Of a DNA stretch of 64,000 nt, positions 54,182 through 64,000 are shown in pieces. This stretch comes from Clusia tigrina (Eukaryota; Arthropoda; Insecta; Diptera; Clusiidae): NCBI GenBank assembly GCA_920105625.2, contig CAKKTE020000278.1:992001-1056000 (forward strand), written 5' to 3'. The translations under genes and the position numbers were made by a program. The notes beneath the pieces are model-generated. The model was not told the origin of the DNA and did not search any database. It worked only from the letters and a program-made list of their open reading frames with translations. Position 1 is the first letter of the stretch. Each line of letters opens with the position of its first letter.

Positions 54182-54834
54182 TTATGAATTATGAAAAATG
54201 AAGATCACAATATCGTTCTTCTTTTGTGAAAATTGATTCTCTATTTGCCAAAAATTTTTAACGAATGAAATGTCGGCATCAGTTTTTATTGGATTTATGA
54301 AATGCAGCTGATTGTAGGAGTTAGAGGCATCAAATGTAGGGAGTTTTTCCGCTACTACCCATTCAAGAAGGGTGTTTTGGGTTATTGGCATGTTCGGTCC
54401 AAGTTTAATTTCACCGACAGACAATATTTCGTAAAAAACATAAACTCTTTGCGGAATACTAAAAAATTGAGCGGATAAATAGTTTTAGGAATGTTCCACG
54501 AAAAGATGCTAAATTTATTGTCGGGAAGCAGCCCTGTTATTTGATTCACAATCAAAGCTTCCAATGTAATTGAAAAGTCATTAAAGCATGATTGTATCGT
54601 AGGGACTGTTTTATATTTTGATGAAGTGTGTGTATTATTTGCACAAGAGAATTTGGTTGGAGAATATTGTCGTTTTATTTCAGCAATTTTTACGATTTTC
54701 TCGGATAGCATATTTAACTGTGAGCCGGACTCCAGTAAAACACGGCATGGAATTTTTTGATTCTGTCCATTTATCAAATAAACGATTCCCATTCCTAATA
54801 TACTGCCTTCCATTGGATTGTTATGTAGATTCAT
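54182..54834 (-). pseudogene. Older BEL/Pao protease fragment (BEL-3)
   Basis: Frame 54834-54382 has 'CRVLLESGSQLNMLSEKIVK', where the catalytic Asp of the DSG motif is Glu, and 'CFNDFSITLEALIV'. Frame 54424-54182 continues with 'PNMPITQNTLLEWVVAEKLP'. Frame change near 54400. Confidence 0.82.
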
Positions 54835-55329
54835 AAGACACAGGCAGCTGACAGAAGGCGGCCTACTTGAAGAGGAAAAGGGCGGTTATTGTAAGGATTG
54901 CTGTGTTTGAAAGTTGTGATTTTAAACCGATCAATTTCCAGGTACAAATGCTGCCGTCGTGGCTGAATTGTCTAAATTTTTGTGGAGTAATAATGGTGCT
55001 TGGCTCCACCGAATTGGCCTTTGTTCGTTTAGGATATTTTTATTTTCGAAGCGCTCACGCACACGTTGTAGTGCAATTTCGTAGTTTTAGGAGACAATCG
55101 GAGCCTTCGTAGTACCCTACAAATTTGGCAACAAGAAACAAGTACTGTGAAATTGCTGTTGTACTGTGTGAAAGTACTGTGAAATTGCTGTTGCTGTAGA
55201 CTAAGTAGTTAAAGAGTAATAAGTAGTCGCCTGAAAACGCGTGTAGTTAAATTTTAGGCAATCTTATGGTTTGGATGACTTTCGTTTAACAACATTCCTT
55301 TAGCCTACTGCATCTCGCTGATAAGTACC

Positions 55330-55645
55330 TTCAATCTTGATGCTTACTGTTCCTTCTAGTCTGAAAGATTGGGTTTGTTGATTTCATCAGGTTCCGTCTC
55401 TTCAATTTTGGTTAGCACAGTTACAAATGTCTGGAAGCTGCTTTCTAGAACTTCTAGATGCGTTGCTAGCTCCGAGACTGATGCAGACTGGGAATCACTC
55501 TTGATCCTTTTCAAAAACTCATGCCATCGATCAATTTGTTGTTCGCAAACGGTGTCTTCAGAGTTTCCGTTGCCTTTATCCTTGGTGCTGAAGTGGCATC
55601 TGATTTATCCTCTGTTTGCTCAGTATCAGGCATATTCTGATTAAA
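55330..55645 (-). pseudogene. Older BEL/Pao gag N-terminus (BEL-3)
   Basis: The minus strand starts at an ATG (about 55632) with 'MPDTEQTEDKSDATSAP' and, after a frame change, reads 'ATHLEVLESSFQTFVTVLTK' and 'IEETEPDEINKP'. This looks like a gag start. The core and zinc knuckles between here and 54834 are not recognisable. It ends at the Helitron boundary (55681) on its upstream side. Confidence 0.5.
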
Positions 55646-55680
55646 GTATAAAGCAGTGCAGATACATTTTTATAATCCTA

Positions 55681-55711
55681 CTAGCTGACCCCGCAGGCGT
55701 TGCCCTGCGTG
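55681..55711 (-). terminator. Helitron 1 3' hairpin and CTAG end
   Basis: The minus strand shows CGCAGG-GCAACG-CCTGCG (a 6-bp perfect stem at 55704-55709 and 55692-55697), then GGGTCAG and CTAG. A hairpin just before CTRR is the Helitron 3' termination signal. Confidence 0.85.
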
Positions 55712-55832
55712 AAATTATGTGTTTTGAAAAGAAAAGAAAGTTGAATTTATATTGTGTTGAAAATCATTTATTTGCGATTGTTCTACATTTTTTTCAATGT
55801 AACGCAGCTTGATAAACAACATTTTTTGTTTT

Positions 55833-56108
55833 CTATTCCGGTGCGTAAATGTACAGAGAAGATGGTTTTCCAACTCGTGAACACGCTACGTATAGCTGGC
55901 CGTGTGAAAAACATGGCATTTCCAGATTTTTGCCACACACTTCCAACGACTGTCCTTGTGACCTGTTGATTGTCATCGCAAATGCAAGTTTCACTGGAAA
56001 CTGAATACGTTTGAACTGAAATGGCAAATCGTTGGAACTCAAAGGAATTCGTGGAATCAAGCATTCTGCCCCCTTGTAAGTCCCTTTCAAAATTCTTGCA
56101 ACTATCAC
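55833..56108 (-). pseudogene. Helitron 1 helicase C-terminal part
   Basis: Contains 'FPVKLAFAMTINRSQGQSL' and 'HGQLYVACSRVGKPSSLYIY', the last helicase motifs of PIF1-type proteins. In a different frame from the preceding part. Confidence 0.88.
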
Positions 56109-56257
56109 ATCAGTCGGGTTCCATTACACAGTTTCGGCGCATGAAGCTTGCGAAGCATAATAATGACAGATCCAACTTTGAGACGCAAATGATGCGGCGG
56201 CATGCCAGACAAATCCAAAGAATTTAGAAATTCCACTGGATAATTCACGGCTTTGTC

Positions 56258-57286
56258 TTAATTTTCAACACGATCGATCGATTTGTATGAGCGCAAATCT
56301 CCCGAAATTTGACTTTGAATCGTCCAGTTTAAGTCATTAACATCGGTATTTTTGGCAGCTAAAGTTGCGCGTGCACTCAACCAATCGTAGTTACGATAAT
56401 TTTGGCCAATGTTCGGATAAACATTCGTGATGAGTTCAGCTTTCGTTGAAGTGAATTGACAAATGGCAGGTGGAATTGATATCAAACCACTGGAAGTATC
56501 AACTGGAATTTGCCCATTTCCAATTCTTAGCAGTTCTTTAGAGAAAACTTCTGCGGTGCTATCCTGTTGCAGGATCGCTCGCATATTCATAGTCAATCGT
56601 ATGGTTTTCACGTACCGCTACAAATACGATGACTTGAGACATGCGTTCAATTCATCCGCCGCTGTTGATTTCGGACTAACAGGAGGTTTTTGTCGAAAAT
56701 CGCCTGCTAACAGTATCATTGCGCCACTAAAGCGACGATTATTATTCCGCAGATCTTTCATTGTTCTGTCAAGTGCTTCTAGATACCGTTTGTGAGCCAT
56801 TGTGCACTCATCCCATACAATCAGTTTACAATTCTTCAACATTTTTGCCATAGCTGATTGCTTTGAAATGTTGCAAACAGGTGTTTCAGTGATTTGCATG
56901 TTTAACGGAAGCTTCAGTGCCGAATGTGCCGTTCTTCTATCTTCTAGTAGAGTTGCAGCAATACCAATAGATGCGAAAGCCAACGCAATGCCATTTTGAG
57001 ATCGTATTGTTGCCGAAATCAATGATATCAGGAACGTTTTCCCAGTTCCGCCGGGCGCATCAAGAAAAAATAGTCCACCGTTTCCATCATTGACAGCCTT
57101 CATCAATTCATCATACGCACTCTTTTGCTGCTCATTCAATAATGGAACATTTCTTTGTACTTGTTGTTCGAAAGTTATTCTGTCGTATGCACGCTCACGT
57201 TCCAATTCACGATTCAGTACATCTCTGATTTGACGATTTTCCGCTTTCATATGAATTTCAGTCAATAATTTGCCACTCATAAGCAA
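56258..57286 (-). pseudogene. Helitron 1 PIF1-type helicase core
   Basis: Shows Walker A 'LDAPGGTGKTF' (57033-57062), 'GIALAFASIGIAATLL' (motif Ia), Walker B 'KLIVWDECTMAHKRYLEALD' and 'ILLAGDFRQKPPV' (motif III). A TAG at 56616-56618 interrupts the frame where relatives have Trp before 'RYVKTIRL'. The same frame continues 56611-56258 with 'IRLTMNMRAIL' and ends at a TAA at 56258. Confidence 0.9.
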
Positions 57287-58655
57287 ACACTAATCTTCCA
57301 CCAATGCTTCATTGTAGAACACATAAGCAAACACAAATCTTCAATCAACACCAATGCTTCATTGTAGATGTCATCGTTCATTTGCAATTCTGAATTCCAT
57401 GTTGCCACTCGAATACGATGTAAAATGTCTTCGGCAATGTAATTTTTGTACGTATCCCATAATTGACGCGGATTTGAAGGCTGACATGTCGAAATGATCA
57501 TCGCGAAAAGTGTGCGAACTTCAGTGGCATGCGAAGTAGCTATCGCATCGTCCATCGTTTGATTCCAGTGATTATCATGTTCCAGCAATTGTAATTGCTG
57601 GCATGCTCCTCGAAAAGTTGCACTCACCGTACCATTCACAGTACGCAATGACTCAAATGAAGTTGAACCGCGTACATTAATCAATAACAACCGAAGGTAG
57701 AAGCAATCGTCGTTTTTCGTGTGGATTGTGTAAATTCGTCCTAATGCATTAGTTGAGAACACACCTGGATGTCCATCTACTGGTTGGCCTTCCTTTCTGC
57801 GTAACCATTTCTTCGACGATGCATTCCATGTATAATATCGAGGCATTTCCGAATAAAGCAATGTTCTCTCAAACGGATCACTGGCGACAGTTGAGAAGAA
57901 ACTCGTCAATGTTGTTGCTGGTGGTGTTTCCGCTCGCTGCAATGCATTCTCTGGATTGAAATACACTCTTTGGCCATTCTCCAAATGAACTGCGAGATGC
58001 ACAACAGTCGGAAAACGCTCATGAATTACAAAAGAAAATATTCTCCAAACCGCTTCATTGCAGTTCACGTATTGACCCATTTGATACTTGCTGATCTCAT
58101 CTCGTTCAAGGCCAATAACCGCCATGTCGCTTCCTTTGGTGACGTACTTGCAAACGTATTTGATCGATTTCACAGAACTGCAATACTCAACATTGATATG
58201 GGTTTTGAATGTCTTAGACAATATTGGCGAATATGGTACGATCCATGTGCTGTCAACTTCGATATTCACTCCTCTAAATTGAATGCTGAATGTTCTGCCA
58301 TTGTTGTCTGATGAGCGACGCCGCTAGAGTGTATATCCATCATTTCCAGATTGTGTTTCCGAAAGAAAAGCACGTGGATAGTGTTTCGTGCATTATTGTC
58401 AGACATACAAACCGAAGTGGGATTGTAGTGTCCGCAAGGTCCATGAACCATATTGGTTTTCACCACTTCGTATAATTCTGGATCTATCTCTGGATCAGAA
58501 ATTTTCGCAGAAATGATGTCATCAATTTGATCTGGTGTAATCTTGTCCACCATCCAAAGAAGAATGTGCCTTGGGCTGCCAATGTATGTTGATGGCAAAA
58601 TCGTGAGTAGGCCAAAGTTTGTCACATCTTCATCCCTATTGACCGCATCTCGCAA
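57277..58655 (-). pseudogene. Helitron 1 Rep region, HUH motif deleted
   Basis: Frame 58655-58266 reads 'LLTILPSTYIGSPRH' and then directly 'ILLWMVDKITPDQID', so the stretch normally holding the HUH metal-binding motif is missing. Frame 58269-57277 keeps the tyrosine motif 'SIKYVCKYVTKGSD' (58141-58161) and the Rep C-terminal part up to the helicase. The frame shifts by the tandem duplication at 57278-57367. Rep would nick and rejoin single-stranded DNA ends; this copy should be inactive. Confidence 0.88.
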
Positions 58656-58659
58656 ATGA

Positions 58660-59533
58660 ATATACTCTTCAGATCGAAGCTTGGTCTGATTGAAGCGAAT
58701 AAAATTGAGTCATTCTATCTCCATCGTCACGTACACATCAACTGCATACTGTTGAAATAATCGGCGATATCTCAAGAGATGGTTGTCAATTCCTTCGCGA
58801 ATCATCAATCGATACGCGTAAAAGTTCATTGCACTGACCTTCTTATTTGTATCGACACCTAAAAGTTAAGAAAAAATGATAGTTACAATAGTTACAATCA
58901 AGAGTGTTTGTTTTTCTTTTATTAACCATTGGCAGGATTGATCATGTTGTATCTCAAGTGATATCCATATTCACCACGGCAGAACATAAGCGGATATTGT
59001 AGTGAGTCATACGATCGATGAGTTTCACTGATCCGCTCTAATGCATCTCCAGCTCGACGTTTAATAACAATATCACGGGATTCTAAATTATCGCCAACAA
59101 CAACAATTGATATTTCATCGGCCGTCGGTGCATTATATTGCCGTTCATTAGTGCCTGCTGGTCGTTTGTCCGATTTTATGACGATTCTGTGATCATCAGA
59201 TGGCATTCTTTCTAACGAAGTTTTGAATAATCGAATTAGTTCGTTGTGTTCATGCAACATTTCTTGCAATTGCTGCACAATTTCTCTTTTCGTCGCATTG
59301 AAAATTGCACAACGTCGATTCACTTCTTCATTTGAATCTCCAAGGAAATATATTTGGAGATATTTGTGATCTTGATCAGGATGCGGCAACAGCGATCCAG
59401 CAAGATGATAAATTTGCCCGTGAATCTGTATAGTTGCAGACAAATATGTTAATTTCTGTATTTTATTGGCGAGATAATAAGTATTAGATTGCTGGTGAAC
59501 TAACCTTGAATGTGGGATTGTAATTATGTTCAT
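58660..59533 (-). pseudogene. Helitron 1 Helitron_like_N region with intron
   Basis: Frame 59533-58922 contains 'QIYHLAGSLLPHPDQDHKYL', 'EMLHEHNELIRLFKTS' and 'SETHRSYDSLQYPLMF', ending 'RYNMINPANG'. An intron (58926-58859) follows, and the next exon starts 'VDTNKKVSAMNFYAYRLMIR' with 'LFQQYAVDVYVTME' up to a frame break near 58700. Homologous to 62704-63400 in Helitron 2. Confidence 0.85.
58859..58926 (-). other. Phase-1 intron in Helitron 1 Rep
   Basis: Minus strand donor GGTTAAT (GT at 58926-58925), pyrimidine-rich end TTTTTTCTTAACTTTTAG (AG at 58860-58859). Splits a Gly codon between 'NPAN' and 'VDTNKK'. Helitron 2 has an intron at the same place. Confidence 0.7.
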
Positions 59534-60118
59534 TCACAATTTCCCCCCCAAACGACGTCATTTGAAAACAATCGTTATATATCTTGGAATTTTGTAAAAA
59601 ATTATTCGAATTTGTTGATTTACCGTAAAGCAACGACCGCAATGGCTCTGGTGAAGGAAGTAACTCTGGTAATTTCACTTTTCCGCTTGCGCAACACAAT
59701 CCGGCCGGTTCTTTTGGAAATTTCAGTGCATCGCAATGCGGGCAAACGACAGACATCGAACCAAATCGAATTGATGCGTGCGCACCGTATTCAATGTCCG
59801 GCTCATAACGAAGGCTGCACGTTCGATATTCAAATTAGGCAATCGTTATTGTTGCTGGCGTTGTCGGTGAGCAGCCAAACGTTGTTCTCTTGCTTCATGA
59901 ATTTCCTGAGCACGAACTTGTCTTCTTCTCAATCGTTGTTGCTCATTGTAAGCTTCGTGAGCCTCTTGTGATTGTCGCGCACGATGTTCAATCATTCCGA
60001 TTCGAGCAGATTCCCTTGCAGTAGCATTTTCCTCTTCCGTACGACGTGCTGTATAATTACATTGGTCCGTTGTACGGCGGGAACGCCGACCGATATTAGC
60101 GCGACCTCTTTGTGGCAT
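59484..60118 (-). pseudogene. Helitron 1 N-terminus: Arg-rich segment and zinc finger
   Basis: Starts at an ATG at 60118 with 'MPQRGRANIGRRSRRTTDQ', a charged Arg/Glu/Gln segment with SxEAHEA-like units, then a TAA near 59845 and a frame change. Frame 59756-59484 has 'VVCPHCDALKFPKEPAGLCC', the Cys-rich finger common to insect Helitron proteins. Confidence 0.8.
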
Positions 60119-60250
60119 CGTAACAAATTTCAATATGTAATTGATCACTTTGTATGATACACACATAAAGTTTTCACGGAATAATTTTCAATAATTTACC
60201 TTTTGAATAGCTGAAATAAAGAAAGCAAACGACCGAAATTGAACGATTCA

Positions 60251-61028
60251 AATAATTTACAAATCAGCTGAAGAAATAACACAAATAAATTTCAATGGAA
60301 TTGAGGTTAGGTATTCACCAACAAACGAAAATAATGAACTCACTTTTTTTGTTTGAAATGTCAATAATTTCACCCAAAAACTGATGATCCACAGATTTAA
60401 AATCAAATATTTCGTGAATGTAAACATTTTAACAATTTAATGTAATGAATTTAACTCGAGAAATCAATTAAAATTTGGAAAAATGTCAGAAAGTCAATTG
60501 ACCGTGACCACACTGTTCGAATAAACAAATCAGAAAGAATTTTCCGAATTTTCCGACTTTTCCGAATGTTTTGAGATCGATAGATTTGCAAGAAACAATT
60601 GGAAAAAAAATTTTCGTTTTTAAATTGAGGCATAAAGTTCGTAACCCTAAGTTATGTTAATTGGGAGTAACATTAAAAGTTAATTATGAAGAAACAAAAT
60701 GCAACAGAACTGGAAGATAAAGTAATATGAAACCGTTTTGAATTGCGTCTGCTGCAATAGGTCAGTACGTACGTGCAATACCTGGCTAGTAATACAGTAA
60801 AACAGTAAACGAGTAAAAACAAATCATGGTAATTATTAAATATTTCTTTCTGACTTTCAAGCACTACATACGAAACACCACCCCTGAATTAATTACGGCT
60901 TATGAGCTCTGCAAAGAAGAACAAAATATCAAATCTCTTACCTCATGATTTTCTTACAACTAAATAATAATAATTATAATAAAGTGTGTATATTGTTATA
61001 TGAAATCCGTTGTAACTACGTATGTATG
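60251..61028. other. Unassigned AT-rich interval
   Basis: Probably includes the Helitron 1 5' end, which I could not locate. No coding signal. Confidence 0.45.
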
Positions 61029-61030
61029 TA

Positions 61031-62339
61031 CGAGGTGTGATCAAAAAATAAACGTTATTTTCATCTTTTCGTGAGTTACGTATGTTCAATGTTCGCATTT
61101 TTTTTCTGTTATGTTGGTACACATGTATGTTATATATGTTGGCAATACCAACCATTTTGGATTGTCAGTTTGTTTTTGACAGATTAAAAGCTAAGTCGTG
61201 TTTTGGCGTGCTCTTCGATTTTGTACTATTCGAAAAAATGGATCAAAGAAACTGTATTCAGTTTTGTGTAAAAAATGAAATTAAATGCGCAAGGACATTT
61301 GAAATGTTGACTGTGGCCTTTGGCGAGTCTACTATGAGGAGAACACAAGTTCAATTGTGGTATAACCGGTTTAAGGAAGGCCGAGAAGATGTCAATGACG
61401 ATGCTCGTCCTGGTCGCCCGAGCACGTCAACAACCGATGAAAACATTGACGCAGTGAATAAAATGATTTTGGATAATCGTCGAATCACTATCAGAGAGGT
61501 TGCTGATGATGTTGGCATATCGTTCGGCTCATGCCAAGCAATTTTTACGGATGTTTTAGGCATGAAACGTGCGGCAGCGAAGATTGTTCCAAAATTGCTA
61601 AATTTTTAGCAAAAACAACGTCGCATGGACATCGCTCAGGAGCTGTTGAACATCGTCAACGACGATCCAGATTTCCTCAAAAAGATCATAACTGGTAACG
61701 AATCGTGGGTGTATGGCTATGACATTGAAACCAAAGCCCAATCATCCCACTGGAAACGTCCAGATGAGCCAAGACCGAAAAAAGCACGTCAAGTTCGGTC
61801 GAACGTAAAGGTTTTGCCGACAGTTTTCTTTGATTGCAATGGCGTGGTGCATCATGAATTCTTGCCACAAGGTCGTACGGTCAACAAGGAATACTACCTT
61901 GAAGTTTTGCGCCGTTTGCGAGAAGCAATTCGTCAGAAACGCTCAGAATTGTGGAAAAACCAATAATGGATTTTGCACCATGATAACGCACCAGCTCACA
62001 CATTGATGCTTGTGCGTAGTTTTTTGGCCAAAAACAAAACCGTTATCATGCCTCAACCACCGTATTCACTGCTGACTTTTTCTCTTTCCAAAACTGAAGA
62101 CACCGATGAAAGGAAAGCGTTTTGCTACGATTGAGGAGATAAAAGAAAAATCGAAACAGGAGCTGTTGGCGGTACCAAAAAAAAACGTTTCAGAAGTGTT
62201 TCGAGGATTGGAAAAAACGCTGGCATAAGTGTATTATATCTGAGGGGAATTACTTTGAAGGGGACAAGATAGTTGTTGATGAATAAATAAATACTTTTGG
62301 AAAAAATTGAAAATAATGGTTATTTTTTGTCCAATCTAA
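61031..62339 (+). mobile_element. mariner element (copy 2)
   Basis: Left end CGAGGTGTGATCAAAAAATA preceded by TA (61029-61030), identical to copy 1. The right end still shows the inner part of the inverted repeat ('ATGGTTATTTTTTG', 62316-62329) but its tip is mutated, so the right boundary is approximate. Length (about 1.3 kb) is full size for mariner. Confidence 0.9.
61238..62286 (+). pseudogene. mariner transposase, inactive (copy 2)
   Basis: From the ATG at 61238: helix-turn-helix region, linker, then the DDD catalytic domain. Lesions: TAG at 61607-61609; first catalytic Asp replaced by Asn (61697-61699, 'ITGNESWVYGYD'); TAA at 61964-61966; second Asp kept in 'LHHDNAPAH' (61982-61984); a deletion of about 13 bases near 62060 removes the third Asp of the YSPDLAP motif and shifts the frame. 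Copy 1 still has YSPDLAP, so comparison of the copies shows the change directly. Confidence 0.92.
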
Positions 62340-62340
62340 T

Positions 62341-62393
62341 ATATGTATATATATATATATATATATATCTATATATATATCTATATATATATA
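62341..62393. repeat. (TA)n tract with TC interruptions
   Basis: Dinucleotide tract between mariner copy 2 and Helitron 2. The interruptions at 62368-62369 and 62380-62381 are candidate 5'-TC ends for the Helitron. Confidence 0.9.
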
Positions 62394-62703
62394 AATAAGT
62401 TGTCCTATGATCGTGATTTTATAACTCGAGAACCACTCAACCGATTTTCAAACGAGTTCATGCATTGGAAAGGTCTGCTTTCACTGATGGTTTATAAAAA
62501 TCTTGAAATTCATTCAGTTGTACAGTTGTTGCTTTCAAATGACATTATTTGGAGCACAACACATTGTTCGTGATAGATTTATGCCAACTTTTAAGGTAAA
62601 TAATATTAATATAAAATAATAAAAAATATTAATATATGTTTTGATTTATACGAAATTCTAACTAAATTTATACGAAAATTCGAACCAATTTTTTGAATAT
62701 TAA

Positions 62704-63966
62704 TTAAAGATTCAGGGTCAGGTGTACCATAAAATTGGTTCGTTATTGCCATTCGACAATCGCTTTCTACAAATTTATTTCATGGGAAACGGAGATGAAG
62801 AAGTTGATAAGCGTTATTCAATAAATCCGAAATTAAGCAAACCAATTATTCGTGAATTACAAATATTATTACATGAACATAATGAATTGTTTAGAGTGTT
62901 TAAATCACAAATTGATAATGTGCCTGCTGACAATTATGGAATAAGAATAAATGCGGATAAAACGTCAGCTGGTCAACATGTAGGAAGACTTAATGCACCA
63001 AGATTTGAAGATGAAGTAGCGATTGTCATGGTTGGAGAAGAATTCAGTAGGCGTGATATTATTTTGCAACGTAGAAATGACCAGTTGGAAAATGTTAGTG
63101 AAACACACCGTTCTTATGATTCGTTGCAATATCCGCTAATTTGTTGGCAAGGTGAAGATGGGTACCATTTCAATTTAAGAATGATTAATCATTCAACCGG
63201 TGCGTACAAAATAAAATAATTTTAAGGAATGAAATTAAAATATAATTGATTGATGGAATTTATTTTTATTTCTTTTTATGGTAGGTGCGGTAACTGATAA
63301 AAAGGTTAGCGCTATGAATTATTACGCGTATCGATTAATGGTTCGACAAAATGAATACAATCACATTTTGCATTGCGTAAGCTTTTTCATCAGTACATTG
63401 TTGATATGTATGCAAAAATTTGTTTGAAGGTCAAGGGCAAAAAGACCGACATGATATAACTGCACGTGTATTTAAGCAAAAGAAGAAATCATTAATGGAC
63501 ATGTTGATAAAATTATAAATATTTGGTGAAGTGCGTTGCTGGATGTTGAGTGCAAAAGTGAGGACTACCACACGCTCACATTTTAATTTGGATGGTTGAC
63601 AAAATAGCACCAGAACAAATTGATAGCGTTATATCAGCAGAAATTCCTGATCCTGAAATTGATCCTGAATTGCATGAAATTGTCACCAAAAACATAATAC
63701 ATGGACCATGCGGTAGTTTGAATATGAATTCAGTATGTATGCAAGATGGAAAGTGTACAAACAATTATCCACAAGCATTAGTTTCTGAAACCATTGCTGG
63801 AAATGATAGGTATCCAAAATATCGTCGACGATCAACACAAGATAATGGTAGATCAACAACTCTCAAAGTGGGAACACAAGAAATCGAGGTCGACAGTCGT
63901 TGGATTGTCCCATATTCACAAATTTTATCAAAAACTTTTAAGGCTCACATTAACGTTCAATACTGA
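62704..63966 (+). pseudogene. Helitron 2 Rep region (partial, broken)
   Basis: Helitron_like_N part: 'QVYHKIGSLLPFDNRFLQIY', 'ILLHEHNELFRVFKSQI' and 'SETHRSYDSLQYPLICWQGE'. After an intron (63200-63284) comes 'VTDKKVSAMNYYAYRLMV'. A deletion removes the next part, leaving 'KDRHDITARVFKQKKKSLMD', then the HUH motif 'GLPHAHILIWMVDKIAPEQI' (63565-63625) and 'HGPCGSLNMNSVCMQDGKC'. The last frame ends at a TGA at 63964-63966, with 'SVKAIKYIC' (start of the tyrosine motif) continuing to the edge. Confidence 0.87.
63200..63284 (+). other. Phase-1 intron in Helitron 2 Rep
   Basis: Donor GTGCGTAC at 63200, T-rich end TTTATTTCTTTTTATGGTAG with AG at 63283-63284. Splits the Gly codon after 'MINHST'. 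Same position and phase as 58926-58859 in Helitron 1. Confidence 0.7.
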
Positions 63967-64000
63967 AATTCAGTTAAAGCGATCAAATATATTTGTAAAT

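Larger units (their letters stand above)
55681..60250 (-). mobile_element. Helitron 1 (Rep/helicase), minus strand
   Basis: Encodes, right to left, an Arg/Gln-rich N-terminus with a zinc finger, the Helitron_like_N region, Rep and a PIF1-type helicase. The 3' end is precise: CTAG at 55684-55681 (minus), preceded about 10 bases upstream by a hairpin, and followed by T, as expected for insertion between A and T. The 5' TC end could not be fixed; 60250 is approximate. Coding damage includes a deleted HUH motif, stops and frameshifts. Confidence 0.9.
62380..64000 (+). mobile_element. Helitron 2, plus strand, 5' part
   Basis: Begins with TCTATATATATATAAATAAG after an A, followed by a non-coding leader with 'ACTCGAGAACCACTCAACCG', a sequence type I associate with insect Helitron 5' ends. 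It then enters Rep coding text at 62704 and runs off the right edge. The start position is inferred from the TC rule only. Confidence 0.75.

Overview
This window reads as an AT-rich, gene-poor, repeat-dense stretch of an insect genome. The repeat families point to a higher dipteran, and a tephritid-like fly is my best guess: roo-like BEL/Pao elements primed by tRNA-Trp, Ty3/gypsy, copia, I-, Jockey- and RTE-clade LINEs, mariner, Helitrons and small TIR elements. I find no convincing intact host gene. Almost everything assignable is a transposable element, most are broken, and many are nested. Species identity is inference only.

Layout, left to right. 1-3281: 5' part of a BEL/Pao element on the minus strand (LTR, tRNA-Trp primer site, gag, protease, RT, RNase H), running off the left edge. 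3345-3975: Jockey LINE fragment. 5266-11215: two copies of one non-autonomous TIR transposon, each with an 8-bp target duplication and a vestigial THAP-like N-terminus. The second copy is split by a full-length RTE LINE (7163-10568) with its own 12-bp duplication. 12010-13295: LINE tail. 13562-14145 and 15195-15767: two solo LTRs in opposite orientation. 16220-18242: second BEL/Pao fragment, plus strand. 18745-20260: LINE fragments. 22282-23217: internally deleted mariner. 23520-24225: LINE tail. 24946-27425: degenerate copia.

27512-28214 and 34629-34996 are the two halves of one broken gene of a conserved but, to me, unnamed arthropod protein family. A Ty3/gypsy element (28215-34628, target duplication GTGT) sits inside it. 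That gypsy element carries, after integrase and in the position where related elements have env, a third ORF with a Ulp1/SENP-type (peptidase C48) cysteine protease domain. It starts at a TAATG overlap with the integrase stop. A 425-bp TIR element is nested in its gag.

35338-40735: hAT, Jockey and I-clade remnants. 42700-55645: an old BEL/Pao element split by a young roo-like BEL/Pao element (44668-53282, target duplication ATTGG, LTRs differing at only a few sites) that carries an env-like ORF with a furin-type site and a C-terminal membrane segment. 55681 to about 60250: a Helitron (Rep plus PIF1-type helicase) on the minus strand, with its 3' hairpin and CTAG end visible. 61031-62339: a second mariner with lost catalytic residues. 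From about 62380 to the right edge: a second Helitron on the plus strand. Both Helitrons carry a short intron at the same Rep position.

The elements do not form a joint pathway. The nesting gives a relative history: unnamed-family gene, then gypsy, then MITE; old BEL, then roo-like BEL; TIR element, then RTE. The items most worth following are the Ulp1-like ORF of the gypsy element, the split conserved gene, the conserved Helitron intron and the env-bearing BEL element.
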